This document shows positions 9,636 to 21,400 of a stretch of 64,000 nucleotides of DNA, piece by piece; positions within the stretch are counted from its first letter, which is position 1, and each line of letters begins with the position of its first letter. Origin of the DNA: a bacterium (GTDB lineage: Bacteria > Patescibacteriota > Gracilibacteria > Absconditabacterales > Absconditicoccaceae); assembly GCA_020627925.1 (NCBI GenBank), contig JAHDFY010000005.1, positions 1-64,000 on the forward strand, written 5' to 3'. The translations under genes were made by a program, and so were the position numbers. The notes beneath the pieces were generated by a model. It saw nothing but the letters and a program-made list of their open reading frames with translations, was not told the origin of the DNA and did not search any database.

Positions 9636-10637
9636 ATGATTTCTAGAAAGATAGTTTTCAGATATACGCTGCTTTTTGCCTCAACGTTGCTATTGATGGT
9701 CAATAGTTTTTCTTATGCACAAGATCCTTTTGCTGATCTTGTTGAGGAACTACTTGGTGAAGGAAGCTTTGATGGAACGGTACAAGATGATGTCAATGAT
9801 GATTGGGGGTTTAGGTCAAGTGATGATGACGATATCAAAATTAGAAAATTTGATGATAAACAACTAATGTTTGAATTTCCTGCTGTAGAGAAAGACGGAG
9901 ATATTATCACCAATTACGCAGTTACTGTTATGCCAGTAAAAGGAAATGATATCGATCAACTGTTTGAAGATGATGATTTTTACGAAAATATAGATCTATA
10001 TGAAGAAAGAGTTGTTTCTGCAACTATTACAGAGTGAGATACAGCAACAATAGCAATAGAAGTTGCAGATACGAATGATACAATGTACTTGACTATTTAT
10101 CCGTTGGATGGGAATGAAAAAGGAAACCCCATTGAGGATTTCAAAATAGATCCCGATGATGATAATGACAATTCCAATGATCTGACTGATGAACTGGAAG
10201 ACTGTCTTGATAAAGAATGTGATGATAAAATTGACCAAGTATCATGTAGTGTCAACGAAGAAAATTATAGAGCAAAACTAACATGGAATGATTTGGGTGG
10301 AGATGATTTGGAAATATACATGAAAGAACATAATGACAATAACTTTGAATTAGAAGATACGGTCGACGCAAGCGATGAAAAATTTGAAGCAACACTTCCA
10401 AAAAAAACTAGTTTTCTTTTCTTACTTAAGCCAGTCAATAGAGATGGTGGGTTAGATGGAACAGAAGTGACATACCTTTGTAAATTTACTGAAGAAGAAA
10501 AGAAACCATCTGCGCCACCATGCGTATGAAGTGATTGTGTTGCAGTGACACCAAAAACATGACCAGAAACTGCGATGCTCATCTTATTTGCTATTACATT
10601 TGTGTTATATATGGCTCGTAGAAAGATCAAAAAATAA
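9636..10637 (+). CDS. Secreted acidic surface protein with C-terminal PKTG sorting-like signal
   Basis: This 333-residue protein begins with a signal peptide (RKIVFRYTLLFASTLLLMV, then SYAQ, likely cleavage near residue 28). The body is very acidic, with Asp-rich stretches near residues 45-65 and 165-190, and has two regions that look like beta-sandwich (fibronectin III-like) repeats. It ends with TPKTGPET, a hydrophobic stretch (AMLILFAITFVLYMA) and RRKIKK, the layout of a cell-wall sorting or archaeosortase/sortase-type signal. The Gly of PKTG is a TGA codon, so standard-code annotation would cut the protein at that point. A sortase gene lies at 56322. The function of the body is unknown. 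Confidence 0.8.
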
Positions 10638-10695
10638 GCTAAGAAAAAACCCTCAAAAAAATAATGTTCCAATAGTGAGGATGCTATAACCGCAT

Positions 10696-10722
10696 AAACC
10701 CTTGAATCATAAGGGTTTTTTT
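10696..10722 (+). terminator. Rho-independent terminator
   Basis: An 8-bp hairpin (AAACCCTT 10696-10703 with AAGGGTTT 10711-10718, 7-nt loop) is followed by a T run. It lies about 60 bases after the surface-protein stop codon. Confidence 0.85.
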
Positions 10723-10823
10723 CTATGATCTTTTTGTTGGATTATATATTCCCCTTGTAATATAGTCAAAATTGTATATAGTAATTGTAGTGTAACAATA
10801 CATTTAATCATTAACTAAAACGT

Positions 10824-11276
10824 ATGGTACACCTTTCTTGCTTGTACTGCAGTAGCAGTAATATTAATGAAAAAGTTTCTTCTATCAAAGATACGAAGAG
10901 GTTTTCTTGTGATAATTGCGGACAGGAATTTATTGTAAGATGAGTACCTGCAGGTGATGGCATTGAGAAAAAAGTCGATATGGTTTCTGATTTTGAATTA
11001 ATTTCGTGTGTTCACTGTGAATCAGACAAAATTCAAAAAAACGGTATTCTGAAATGAGGTGGGCAAAGATATAAATGTCTTTGTTGTTCAAGACACTTTA
11101 CGGTAGGAGGTATCAGAGGAACGTATGATGACGAATTCAAAAGAAAAATAGCAGATTATTATATCAATAGAAGAATCTCAGCAAGAAAACTTGCTAGAAA
11201 ATATAACATCTCTACATCAACTATCGTGACATGGGGTAAGATGTTCAGAGCTAGTAATGGATTTATGGGAGAATAA
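10824..11276 (+). CDS. Zinc-ribbon plus helix-turn-helix protein, IS transposase-like N-terminal module
   Basis: This 150-residue protein has two treble-clef-like Cys4 motifs: CLYC...CDNC (residues 6-33) and CVHC...CLCC (about 62-86). The second has the shape seen in InsA/IS1-type proteins (KNGILKGGGQRYKC), with one Gly from TGA. A Lys/Arg-rich helix-turn-helix follows (ISARKLARKYNISTSTIVTW, about 117-136). It resembles the DNA-binding half of IS transposases, but no catalytic DDE domain or inverted repeats were found nearby. It may be a domesticated DNA-binding protein or the remnant of an element. It has its own terminator and so forms a single-gene unit. Confidence 0.75.
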
Positions 11277-11294
11277 ATGCTTTTCTATCCTAAG

Positions 11295-11319
11295 AACTCA
11301 CCATCATGGTGAGTTTTTG
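11295..11319 (+). terminator. Rho-independent terminator
   Basis: A 10-bp hairpin (AACTCACCAT / ATGGTGAGTT, 1-nt nominal loop) with a T run lies 18 bases after the stop of the zinc-ribbon gene. Confidence 0.85.
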
Positions 11320-11399
11320 CTTGTTTTCAAAAAAAGTATCACTAATAAAAAAATGAATAAAGAATAGGAACTCTTTTCTTTTACTCTGATTATGCGATA

Positions 11400-13583
11400 A
11401 TGCTTAACAAAAAATTTCAATATGTTGCAGTTGATTTTGAAACAACAGGTCTTGATATAGAAAAGGAAGAACCTATTCAAATAGGAATTGTGCAGTGTGA
11501 TGAATCTGCCAATGTTATTGATGCATACGTATCATACATAAAACCAACAAAAGATGTTAAAGATCTCAAACAAATAGTGACATTGATTACTGGTCTCTCT
11601 CTCAGTGATGTAGTGGATGCACCTCCAAGAGAACAAGTCTATGATGATATCAAAAAACACATAAAATCTAATGCAATCTTGATCGGTCACAACATAGGCT
11701 TTGATATGGCATTCCTCAAAAAATACTGGGATTCATGTACGGTAGCATGACAAATTGATACCTACACTTTGTCGCTTGCAATGATGCACTACCAAAAAAG
11801 TTATGCACTGGAATCATTGACACAAAGTATCTATGATAATCCAATCTATCAATCATATTACAACAAAATTAAGCAACAAGTAGAAAAACTTTCTGAAATG
11901 AAAGCGCATGATGCTCTGTATGATTGTGTACAGTCACAGGCGTTATTTTTCTACATTGTTGATCGTATACAACAACTACAAACAACGTACCCGTCGTTGA
12001 ATCAATGTCTGTCTAAGTCGCAATGAATATTTTCTGCAATATTACCTTGAGCAAAGCAAAGCGCTGCTTCTATTTCTTTTCCGTTACTCGAGCGTATGGT
12101 TAGTCCACAAAGGTCAGTAGCAAAGCAGGCTAATGATTCTTTTTTTGATACTACACATCAGCAGTGTTATATTGGAAAAAATGGTTTCAAAAATTTTCTT
12201 GCGGAAGTGACACAGCACAAAATTGTCTTGGCTTTTTCGCATAGAAGCAAAATAGATATTGCAAAAAATATCCTTAATGAATTAGGTCATACCAATATTT
12301 CTTACATCAAAGAAGAACAATATATCGATCAAAGACAATTCGATCTTCGATTAAACAAGTCGCACATGACAGAGTCAGAATTTCTTTTTTGTTGTAAATA
12401 CCTTTCTCAACATGAGCAATGATTTGGTATTGTTGATATCAAAACACTCAATGATAAGTCGATACTACACACTATCCAAAAAAAATTAGATTATAAACCT
12501 CAAGATATTGTACTTGCTACGCATGGTGGGCTATATGCACTGCTCGAGAATAAGCTAGCAATTGATACACAGTGGCTAGAGGACTATACGATTGTTTATG
12601 CGGATCTTGAGCGATGGTATACTAGTTACAATAAATATGCAAATAATAGTTTTGACCCCTATTATGTATTGGATTGGATTACGACGTTGTGTTATAAATA
12701 TGATGTGCGTGCTACCACGAGGGGAGAAGTTGCACACAAACAAGCAAACGAAAAAATGAAAAAATTATACGCTGGTTTTGCTATTTGGTTGGCACTTTGG
12801 ACCAATGAAATGGGAGAATTTTTTAAAAAACGCAAGAGTAGTAGTATTATTGCTTCGCCATTGCTGGATTCATTGGACTGCTACCACAGTTCAAAAATTT
12901 GGCACAATGTATTGTGATATGTTAAAGAGGTTCTTCCATTGCTGACTTCTTTGGAAGCAAAGAGACTTGAATCGATGATTAATAATCTTTCGGATCTTTT
13001 GCAAACAATGGTAAAAATTGAAAGAAAATTATCCAACGGTTACGTTATTTTTACTCTTGCGCATGAAGTAAGTTTTACGGACTTTAGTGAGTTATTGGCA
13101 TTGTTTGCTTGATATAATAATGTACTAGTATCAAACACTGCACAATGACATCATCCTATGGCTATTGCAAATACCTATCCACAAACACAAAAAGCATTTG
13201 CTATCAAAGACGTTAACGGTTTTAATTCATTCCTACAAGAATTATCTGAGCGAGAAAAAAAAGAAAATGAAAGCCCTATCTTCTTTGTTGTTTCTACAAG
13301 AAAAAATTTATCTAAAGGATTTCTTGATAAGTTATATAAGCAATGAATGCACAAAAAATATGACCTTTTGGTGGAAAATATTACAGGAGGTATAGGAAAA
13401 CTTGTCATGAAAGCAAAGAAGCCATGACCAAAAATTATTATTGGTGGTTATCATTTTCTTTTGCAATTATTTTCTCAAAAACAAAAAATTGACATTTGTT
13501 TTATTTTGAATATAGTTTGAGGGTTGAAAGATCAAATTTTAGCAGACATTCGTTGGTATGGAGCAAACCAAGCAGCTACATAA
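11400..13583 (+). CDS. DnaQ-type 3'-5' exonuclease fused to a degenerate DinG-like helicase region
   Basis: This 727-residue protein is open across many TGA codons. The N-terminal DEDDh exonuclease domain (1-200) has all motifs: ExoI DFETTG, ExoII GHNIGFDMAFL and ExoIII HDALYDCVQ. The rest follows the order of Firmicutes DinG (exonuclease plus XPD-like helicase). A Walker A region is expected near residue 215 but no GxGKT is present (LPGAKQSAAS instead). The segment IVLATHGGLYALL matches the DinG 'IV.TNHALL' segment, but IVYADLERW stands where the DEAH box should be. The C-terminal part (FFVVSTRKNL..., then KIIIGGYHFLLQLF) resembles the DinG helicase C domain. I infer an active nuclease with a non-catalytic helicase scaffold. 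It overlaps the next gene by 26 bases. Confidence 0.72.
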
Positions 13584-14556
13584 AATAGTTCGAAGCACTT
13601 TTTTTGCAAAAGCTTTTCTGGCTTGAACAATTTTTTTTGTTGGTTTGGTAACGTGGATTCAACCTTTGGATCTACCGTTGACCTATGTCGAGCTGTATGA
13701 TCAATTTGTTCGTGATGAATACAAGCAACCATGAAAGGTTCCTGCTTCCTTACCTGATGCACAATTGCAACAGACGGTCGATGATATTTTACAGCCGACA
13801 CTACACCAAGCGTGAGATGCATGAGCAGATGACCCATTTTGGCTGACAATGAAAGAACGCGTTTGCCAAAATAACCAAGAGTATTGTCAAAAAATTCAAT
13901 ATATAGGAGAATGGAGTCACAAACAACAATACACGTATACTGCGTTATCGGTGTTTTTTATGGCAGCGATTGATAACAAAATTGTACTTGATAATTCTCT
14001 CAAAGAAACACTTACTACCTTAGAATTAAGGCAATCAGAAGGGAGAGCAAGGTGATTAGCATCGCATGACAAAGTGTATATCCATGTTCCTATGATCAAG
14101 TCTGCCAAAGAATTTGCCAAGGTACTTACTCATGAGTTATGACACACTGTTGACCTTGGACTAATTCAAGGAAAAAATAATAGCGCATTTGATCCTTTGT
14201 TTACCGAATTTGGAAAGTTGGCATTTCGTATAGATGACCCTTCCTTGGCTTATTATGCACTTTCTTGGGATGGTGAAACGGTAAGAAAATCTGCAGGAGG
14301 TGAGCAAAATTTTTGTTCGTGATATGGTGCAAGTAATCCGTTTGAAGATTTTGCGGAATGCTTTAATGCCTACCTTAATCATCACCAATACATGTACGTA
14401 TTGGCGCAGTCTGACCCAATTATCAACAAAAAATATCAGTTTTTTGCGAACCTTTTTGATGGTGATTATATCTATTCGTCATCTCGCGATGTTGCAACAG
14501 CAAGAACCTATATAAAAACGCAAAAAAGACCTTGGGACACCACCAAACTTGACTAG
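13558..14556 (+). CDS. Membrane-anchored zinc metalloprotease (HELGH)
   Basis: This 332-residue protein has an N-terminal membrane anchor (about residues 18-34) and an extracytoplasmic domain. The zinc motif HELGH (about residue 195) is followed by TVDLGL, and about 70 residues later NPFEDFAECF supplies a glutamate that could be the third zinc ligand, as in gluzincins. The glycine of HELGH is a TGA codon, one of seven in the gene, so the active site is destroyed under the standard code. Substrate unknown; a role in cell-surface or envelope protein processing is inferred from topology. The start overlaps the DinG-like gene, which implies translational coupling. A terminator follows the stop. 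Confidence 0.8.
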
Positions 14557-14580
14557 CAAAATAACATAATCAACGAGGAG

Positions 14581-14603
14581 GACTTTCATAAGAAAGTCTT
14601 TTT
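14581..14603 (+). terminator. Rho-independent terminator
   Basis: A 7-bp hairpin (GACTTTC / GAAAGTC, 4-nt loop) plus five T lies 24 bases after the protease stop codon. Confidence 0.8.
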
Positions 14604-14623
14604 ATTTCTCTTTTGTATTGCTT

Positions 14624-15388
14624 ATGACTACGCTGATACAACAATCACTCAAAAGTTTTTGATTTTCTGAAAAAGAAATAGCAGTTTATACAACACTACT
14701 CAAACTCACTAGTGCGCCAGTCTCAACACTAGCAAGACATACATGAATCAAAAGAGTCTCAGTCTATCCGGTTGTAGAGTGACTTATCAAAAAATGAGTA
14801 GCAAAAGAGCATGTCAATCATGATGGAAAATATTTTAGTGTTATTGCTCCTCAAGAGCTTTGCAAAAAACAACAAAAAAAAGTAGATAAACTTCATGAAG
14901 CTGTGCCATTGCTTGTGCAAATGATGGGAAATTTTTCTAATAAGCCACTATTACAGTATTATGAGTGAATAGATGGAATCAAAAAAATTTATGAAGATAT
15001 GCTGACATCACAAGAAGATATTCGTGCTTTTTTAGGGATAAAGGATATGAACCAAGAACTTAATGAATATCTCAATGAGGTACACATCCCAGCAAGAATA
15101 AAAAATAAAGTACGAGCAAGAGTATTACTTGCAAACACACCTTCACACAAACAATTATATGGCGCACACCACGACTGACCCAACAACCAAAAAGAACTCT
15201 ATACCGAATCAAAAAGTATTGCACATGACTCTTTTGTCTTATGAAACGAAATTGATCTTTATGGTCCTGACAAGGTTGCAGTAGTGCTATACAACCAAGG
15301 TGAACTTTCAGGATTTATCATTGAAAGTAAGACACTTTATGAGTCATTGAGATCTTTATTCGATTTAGCTCGATCAGCAACCAACTAA
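14624..15388 (+). CDS. TrmB-family transcriptional regulator
   Basis: This 254-residue protein is read through seven TGA codons. The N-terminal winged helix-turn-helix (about residues 10-75: FGFSEKEIAVYTTLLKL, then TLARHTGIKRVSVYPVVEGLIKKG) is typical of TrmB-type regulators, which are common in CPR genomes. The C-terminal part has the TrmB effector-like segment, with IRAFLG near residue 135 and a final FDLARSA region. The ligand cannot be read from sequence. It sits between the protease and the EgtD-like gene; the latter starts one base after its stop codon (15390), so the two are almost certainly co-transcribed and it may regulate its own operon. Confidence 0.85.
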
Positions 15389-15389
15389 T

Positions 15390-17891
15390 ATGAAAATTTG
15401 GGGAAAACCAACAAATAGAGGTACTGCTGATTCCACCATTGATACAACCATAAAACAACAAACCTTCCACTATGATACATATTTGGAATCTTTTTTGGAT
15501 AAAGAAAAAACAACAGTTTCTGGTTTTTTGCGAGAAGGAAAAGGAGCTCATCTGTACAAAGAATATAGAGATTCATGAGAATATTGGCCTGAAGAAGTGC
15601 AGCTCGCTATGTTGTTGCACAACCAAGAGTTGAAGCAGTTAATACAATCCTTACACCCGGATTTAGTCATAGATATGGGGGTGGGGGATGGTGTGACACT
15701 GGCGCATGTCTTACAATCTGTAGCTTTGAGAGAGAATGGAAAGCTTCCGCCTGTTTCGTTGCTTGATATCTCCGATGAAAACATAGCATTGGCAAAACAA
15801 ACGATTAAGCAGCATCATCTTCCTATATCAGAACTAGATAGGTACGGATTGGATTTCAAAAAGGCATGAAAGCTCTTCTCACACAAAGATTTCTCTCCCA
15901 AACTCGTTCTCAATCTTTGATTTTGATTTGGTAATTTTGAGTCAAAAAAATTACAAGAGCGCGATCAAGAAATTCTTACGGATGCGCGTGACAGGTTGTT
16001 GTTTACGTTTTTTGGCGTTCCACGTGATGTAGACGCAATCAAAAAAACAGAGGATGCTTATGACACTCCCTGAGCACAAAAATTTGTAAAACATGGAGTA
16101 GCTAATCTTTTTTCTCAGTTTCCAGTTGTGGTGGGTACTGATGATGTCAAAAAAGAAGTTGATGACGCAAAATATGAAGTGACCTACAACGTGCAAAAGC
16201 AACAAATTGAAGTGGCTCTTCGCTTTGCCAATGGTTTTTGTATAAAACGTCCAGGTAAAAAAGATTGTTGGATTAGTGCAGGAGAATCATACATCGTTCA
16301 TATTTCCAAAAGATATACACAACAACAAGTTACAACACTTATGCAGTCGACAGGAAAGAGGGTAACAGATTTTATTGTTGATAAAGCAAGTGGTGTCACT
16401 TTTGCTCTTGCAGACAATAAACCACAAAGAAGAAAACAGACTATCAAAAAAGTAGCGCAGTCAGGAGCATTGGCCTTGAGTTTACTACTTGCTTCTCGAG
16501 GAGCAAAAAAGTATGACCATCACCAAAAAAGCATGCAAGATAAACAAAGGATTGCTGCGCTCTATGATTCACTTACCAACACTATCAAAGAAACAACCGT
16601 CTATCCATATAATAATTTGCGACGCTACAATACTAATGCAGATGGAAAAATGACAGATAAAGAAAAATATACAAAAATAACAGAACAGGCTAACTACATC
16701 ATGAATATATACCTTCCATGTCGTTACGGTATTGATAAAAAACAAGTAGATACTGTCTATGTGCAAAAAAAATTGTATGACTTCCTTACCAATGATGAAA
16801 TACAAAAAGAAATCAAATATAATTATCTCATGATGAGTGGCGGAAAGGTTATTTTTAATCGTATTGCTGAGAGATTTTACAAAAAAATGACTCCTTATTT
16901 TGAATCTATAACAGAAGAGTCATTAATTCCCAATAAACTATTTCTTTCATATAATCAAGAATTCTTGAACACCATTTATTGATTGCCATTAGACAAAAAA
17001 GGAAGTGTTCAGACTCAACAATTACATATAACAAAAGAGGAACTGATCCCTTGAGGTTTTTTTTATACAACTCATCACAACAGAAAAGATAATCGAGGCT
17101 TTAGCGTAAACGGTATTTCTTTTCTCAAAAGAATTTTTGATCAAAAAACAAGCAAATGGTATATTATGGCAACATATCCATGTACTTTACCAAGCGAAAA
17201 TCCAGCAAAAGATTTTGATGATAATAATTATTCTTTGAATCGAGGAAGACAAATAGCGATGAATTATATGATACATAATGACAAAAAGACACAAGCATTT
17301 TTGGATATTTATGAAGCATATGTAGCAAAAGTGGCCGATCGAACCAGTCGAGAAACGAATACGGAGAATATCATCATGCCTTTTCTTGATGCAATCAAAC
17401 AAGATACAACAGATCATGATTCTCAAGAAAGTGCTAGAGCAGCAATGATGTCTTTGTTGTTTGAAAAATCATCTATCCAAAAAAATGGTGACACGTCACT
17501 AGTTGTATTTGACGAAAAACCACTTATCCGTTTTACAAAAAAAACTTTTTGTAGAGAATTAATTGGATATGAAGACGCAATAGAAAATACCATGCAAGAA
17601 TGAACCAACGACCCAATATTTGAAAATATTAATTTTAGAAACATGAGAGAAGGAGTACACAAAGGCGAAAAAGCCACTATCTCTTATCTAGGAATATTTA
17701 TTGCAATGGATGGAAAAACGTACGATCTTGCACTCTGTAGTAAGACAGAATGGTGAAAAGAAAAAAGGTACATACTTGCAATGAAAGCAGATGATGACAA
17801 AGAAAATCAATCACTGACACAGTATTATTCGCTCAACTTGGCACAAAAAATACTTGGTGATTATAGCAAAATACACAAAAAATTACGATAA
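15390..17891 (+). CDS. EgtD-like SAM methyltransferase fused to a large unknown domain
   Basis: This 833-residue protein is one frame through about ten TGA codons. Residues about 60-340 match the histidine-specific (EgtD-type, Methyltransf_33) methyltransferase plan: SAM site DLVIDMGVGDGVTL, the GNFE segment, DARDRLLFTFFGV, and a C-terminal beta domain ending GESYIVHISKRYTQQQVT and VDKASGVTFALA. In known members this family trimethylates histidine in ergothioneine synthesis; the substrate here is unknown. A hydrophobic patch (about 355-370) and a region of about 460 residues follow with no domain I recognise; that region is rich in Lys, Tyr and Asp. No other ergothioneine gene is in view. It directly follows the TrmB regulator. 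Confidence 0.68.
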
Positions 17892-17894
17892 CCA

Positions 17895-18407
17895 CTATCC
17901 TTTTCTAAATGTGACAGCACCCGATACTTTTCATTCTTCAAATGTGTCAAAATCATCCATATCATCAATGTTTTCTAGTTCTTTTTCTTCTCCTTTTGCT
18001 AGTTTGACAATAGGCTCTTGTAATTGTATTGCTTGCACAACAAAATCCTCCAAATTAATGGTTTCGCTTTTTTCATTGATAGGGAACTCTTCATCGAAAA
18101 TCTCTCTTTGTGCGTCCTCTTGATTGGTAAATTCCAAAACAAATTTTGCGCTGAAATCTTTCGCTGTTGCCTCTCTTACAAAAGCTTTTCATGAAAGATC
18201 GCTTTTGTCGTTGACCTTGGCAGCAACGTGAAGCAGTGTCACGTAAATAGTTTTGTCGTTGAGTGCTTGTAGTTCTACGATTCATTTGATTCCTTCTTTG
18301 GTAAGGCCTTGGAGTTTATCGGTAATAAGACCCTCAAATTCTATTTCGTCTTTTCCCCCAGGAGTTTTTAACAAATCGGAAACTTTTATTACAAAACTTC
18401 TTTGCAT
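17895..18407 (-). CDS. yceD: YceD-family (DUF177) protein
   Basis: This 170-residue cytoplasmic protein is read through TGA at 18282, 18189 and 17931. The acidic motif IFDEEFPINEKSETINLEDFV, followed by VQAIQLQEPIVKLAKG, is the DUF177/YceD signature (E-E-F-x-I ... I-D-L-x-x-x-V). Family members are linked to 23S rRNA accumulation and usually sit before rpmF; no rpmF lies next to this copy. The four-cysteine pattern of many YceD proteins is absent. The gene converges with the EgtD-like gene: their stop codons are 3 bases apart, with no terminator visible between them. Confidence 0.78.
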
Positions 18408-18495
18408 ACTATATCATCGTATCTAAAAATAAGCAGAATATTCTTTCTATAACAAAATATCTTCCAATAGCAATCGTACTCTTTTAGATAGTGTA

Positions 18496-21400
18496 TTAAT
18501 TAAATTCGGGCGCTCATGTTCTTGGAAGTGATGACGGGCGAATAAATTCTGTAGTAACTGATGGAAGAGGATCGTCTTCCCTTTTTTGAACAAACGGTGC
18601 AACAAGAGATATTTCTTGTTCGATATTTTCCTCTTGTGGTTCACTGACACTCGTACAATAGGTCTCTTGATATGTTTCTTGTGATAATGAAGAATCATGA
18701 CACATTCTGTCATAGTAACTTGGTGAGTAATCTCCACATGGACAGCTGTCTTGTTTGTTTTTTCTTCATCAACCACCGCTTTGGTGAAGGGTAACTACCG
18801 TGGTGTTATTATCAGGAAGAAGTGTGATGTCATAGCGTTCTTCACAAAGACTATTACCATTAGAAGCAACAACGTTATAGGTGTGAGGTAATGAACTTGT
18901 ATCAATAGTAAGAGAGAATTGTCATCACGTTGCAAGAAGTGCAGGGGAGCCATCAATAGTAACAAAAGCATTACTATCATTGACGGTTCATTGTGCTAGC
19001 AGTGTCTTTGTGGTCGAAGAAATACTCGCGTTATTGCTAGGTGTTGTTATATGTAATCCAATTGATGAGTGACAAATATTTTGTACTAGTATTGCTCACA
19101 CACTAGTGTTATTGTTGGTGATAGCGTCAGGTCATCCGTTGTGTATTTCTCCCGTTGTCTGAACAACTGTTCAAGAGAGATTTCCCGGTGATTGTAGCGA
19201 GGTAGTTTGTAGGGAAAGCGTCATAGTATCGTTGAATCATGAAGCAATAGTGCTAAATTGGTTTCATGTACAAAGAATGTCATGTGATCATGATACCCAA
19301 TTCCCTCCACTAAAACTTCTCGTATCATTATACACACACGATCATCATAAGTAACCTGTCAATCACAAATATTCCGTATTGTTATCCAGCAGTAGGGTGA
19401 GATATGATCATATTGCAGTATCTCCGCCATTACTTCCATAGTTGACGCTACAATCAAAAGGAATTCCTATAGGAGTTGTTTGTGGACAGCTAACGGTAGT
19501 AAATAGATCGGGAGAAGAACCGACAACAACACTTGCTGAAGATTCATTATTCAAAAGATTAATGTCACTATCGACTAGTGTCATAATATGAGCTTCATTG
19601 AATAGAACACTTCCATAGCTATTTGTTGTATCTACGGTGACTTCTATCGTTAACAAACCTGATGATTGAGCAGGGAGTGTAGGAATGGTAAGATTATAAA
19701 GAGAGTTGTTTCAAGTAACTAGTCATCAAGAAGAAGATGTTACGTAACTAACTCATTGTGGTAATACGTCTTTTATGACGACATTTCTTGCGTCATTTGC
19801 TCAACTATTACCATAAAAAAGAGAGTAAATTAATGTATCTCCAGTCTTGGTGCGTGAAGTGCTTTGTTGCTTGTTTAGCCATAAATCAACCTTATTGAAG
19901 ACATGAGAAGTGTGACCACTATTATTTGTGAGATTATAATCGTGGGACGTGCTGCTAATACTAATATCATTATAAATTCAAGCCAAAGGAGCTAGTATTT
20001 GTCTATCATTGCTTACTCACACAGAAAAAGTAAAGGATGGTGTTTGATACCTATCCATAGTAAACAGAACACGAAAACTATGTAATTCTGGTCCTATATT
20101 ACCATTATTACTATCGGGAGTAAAAAATGCTTGTATTGCAATTTCTGGATAAAGAATCGGATCAACAAATGAAATATCAATGGTTCCACTGTTTGATGGT
20201 GTAAGACCTCATGAAATTATATTATTTCCACTATCAACAATAGAGAACGTGATACTTGTATCTCAGGGTTCCAAGAGATCTACTTCAATTTCTCACCAGT
20301 GCGTAATATTTCCATTGTGAGGGTAGAGCATAGTAGGACGAATGAGGGGAGAAGTATATGATGCTCCATCCGGATCTTTGACATTATATCGATAGAAATA
20401 ATTTTGCTCGGGAGAATTGTTATCTATTCAGTTTATTACCGCCACACCATCAGTACGACCATCTTGATTAAAATCGACAGATTCAACTCCTCTTGTTTGT
20501 CATGATCAATGCGAATGATTTGATGCGGTGATCCATGAAGAACCGCTATGTGTGACCCATATATTGTTGGGTGTTGAATTATTGGATGTCGATGTATGCT
20601 GTGATGCAAAAACTAATCAATCATTAGTCTTGTTTCCATCAAGATTCAGTCTTGTAGCGTCCCAAGAAATTCGTCACCCTAAAGAGACTGATAATTTTTG
20701 CCAATTTCATCATATATTTTGATATATTTCATTGAACGCTGAAACATTTCACAAGGCTAATGTCTCATACAGGTTGTCTCCGTCAGTATCCATTGGTTCT
20801 ACCCAAGATCCGTAGCTTGTTCCTAGATTATCAGTAATGCTCCATACTCAGTTATTGTATGTCCATAGAGAGTTTGCAAAACTATTATTTGTTAGCTGTG
20901 ATAAGGTCTCATGAGATCCATTATTATCAAGATCTAAAAATCTTGCTCATCTTGTTGCATACGTTGTTGCAGGACTAAATGAGCCACTTTGTACCCATAT
21001 TGATCCAGAAAGAATCCATCTTGGTTTTTGTCATAGTCCATATTGTGTTACGGTATCATATGCTCCATCTCCATCAGTATCCGCAAAATTTGAAAAATAT
21101 GTGTGATTTGATACTAATAATGATGGTAAACCATTAAAATAAGTAGAAGAAGTATTTTCAGACCAAGTTCCTCACTGGTATACATAGTGTTTGTTTTGGT
21201 AAAAAATACTTTCTATTTTTCCATCATTATCAATATCTAAAAAATTTACCGCTAGTTCTAATCAGGAAGGTATTTCAGTGTGCTTGGTTCGAGTAAATAA
21301 TCAGGTATTTTCCCATATCTCCAACGTATTACTTGTACAGAACACAAAAAAATCTATGAAAGGATCGCTGTCACTATCAATCATTTCTGCATTACATCAT

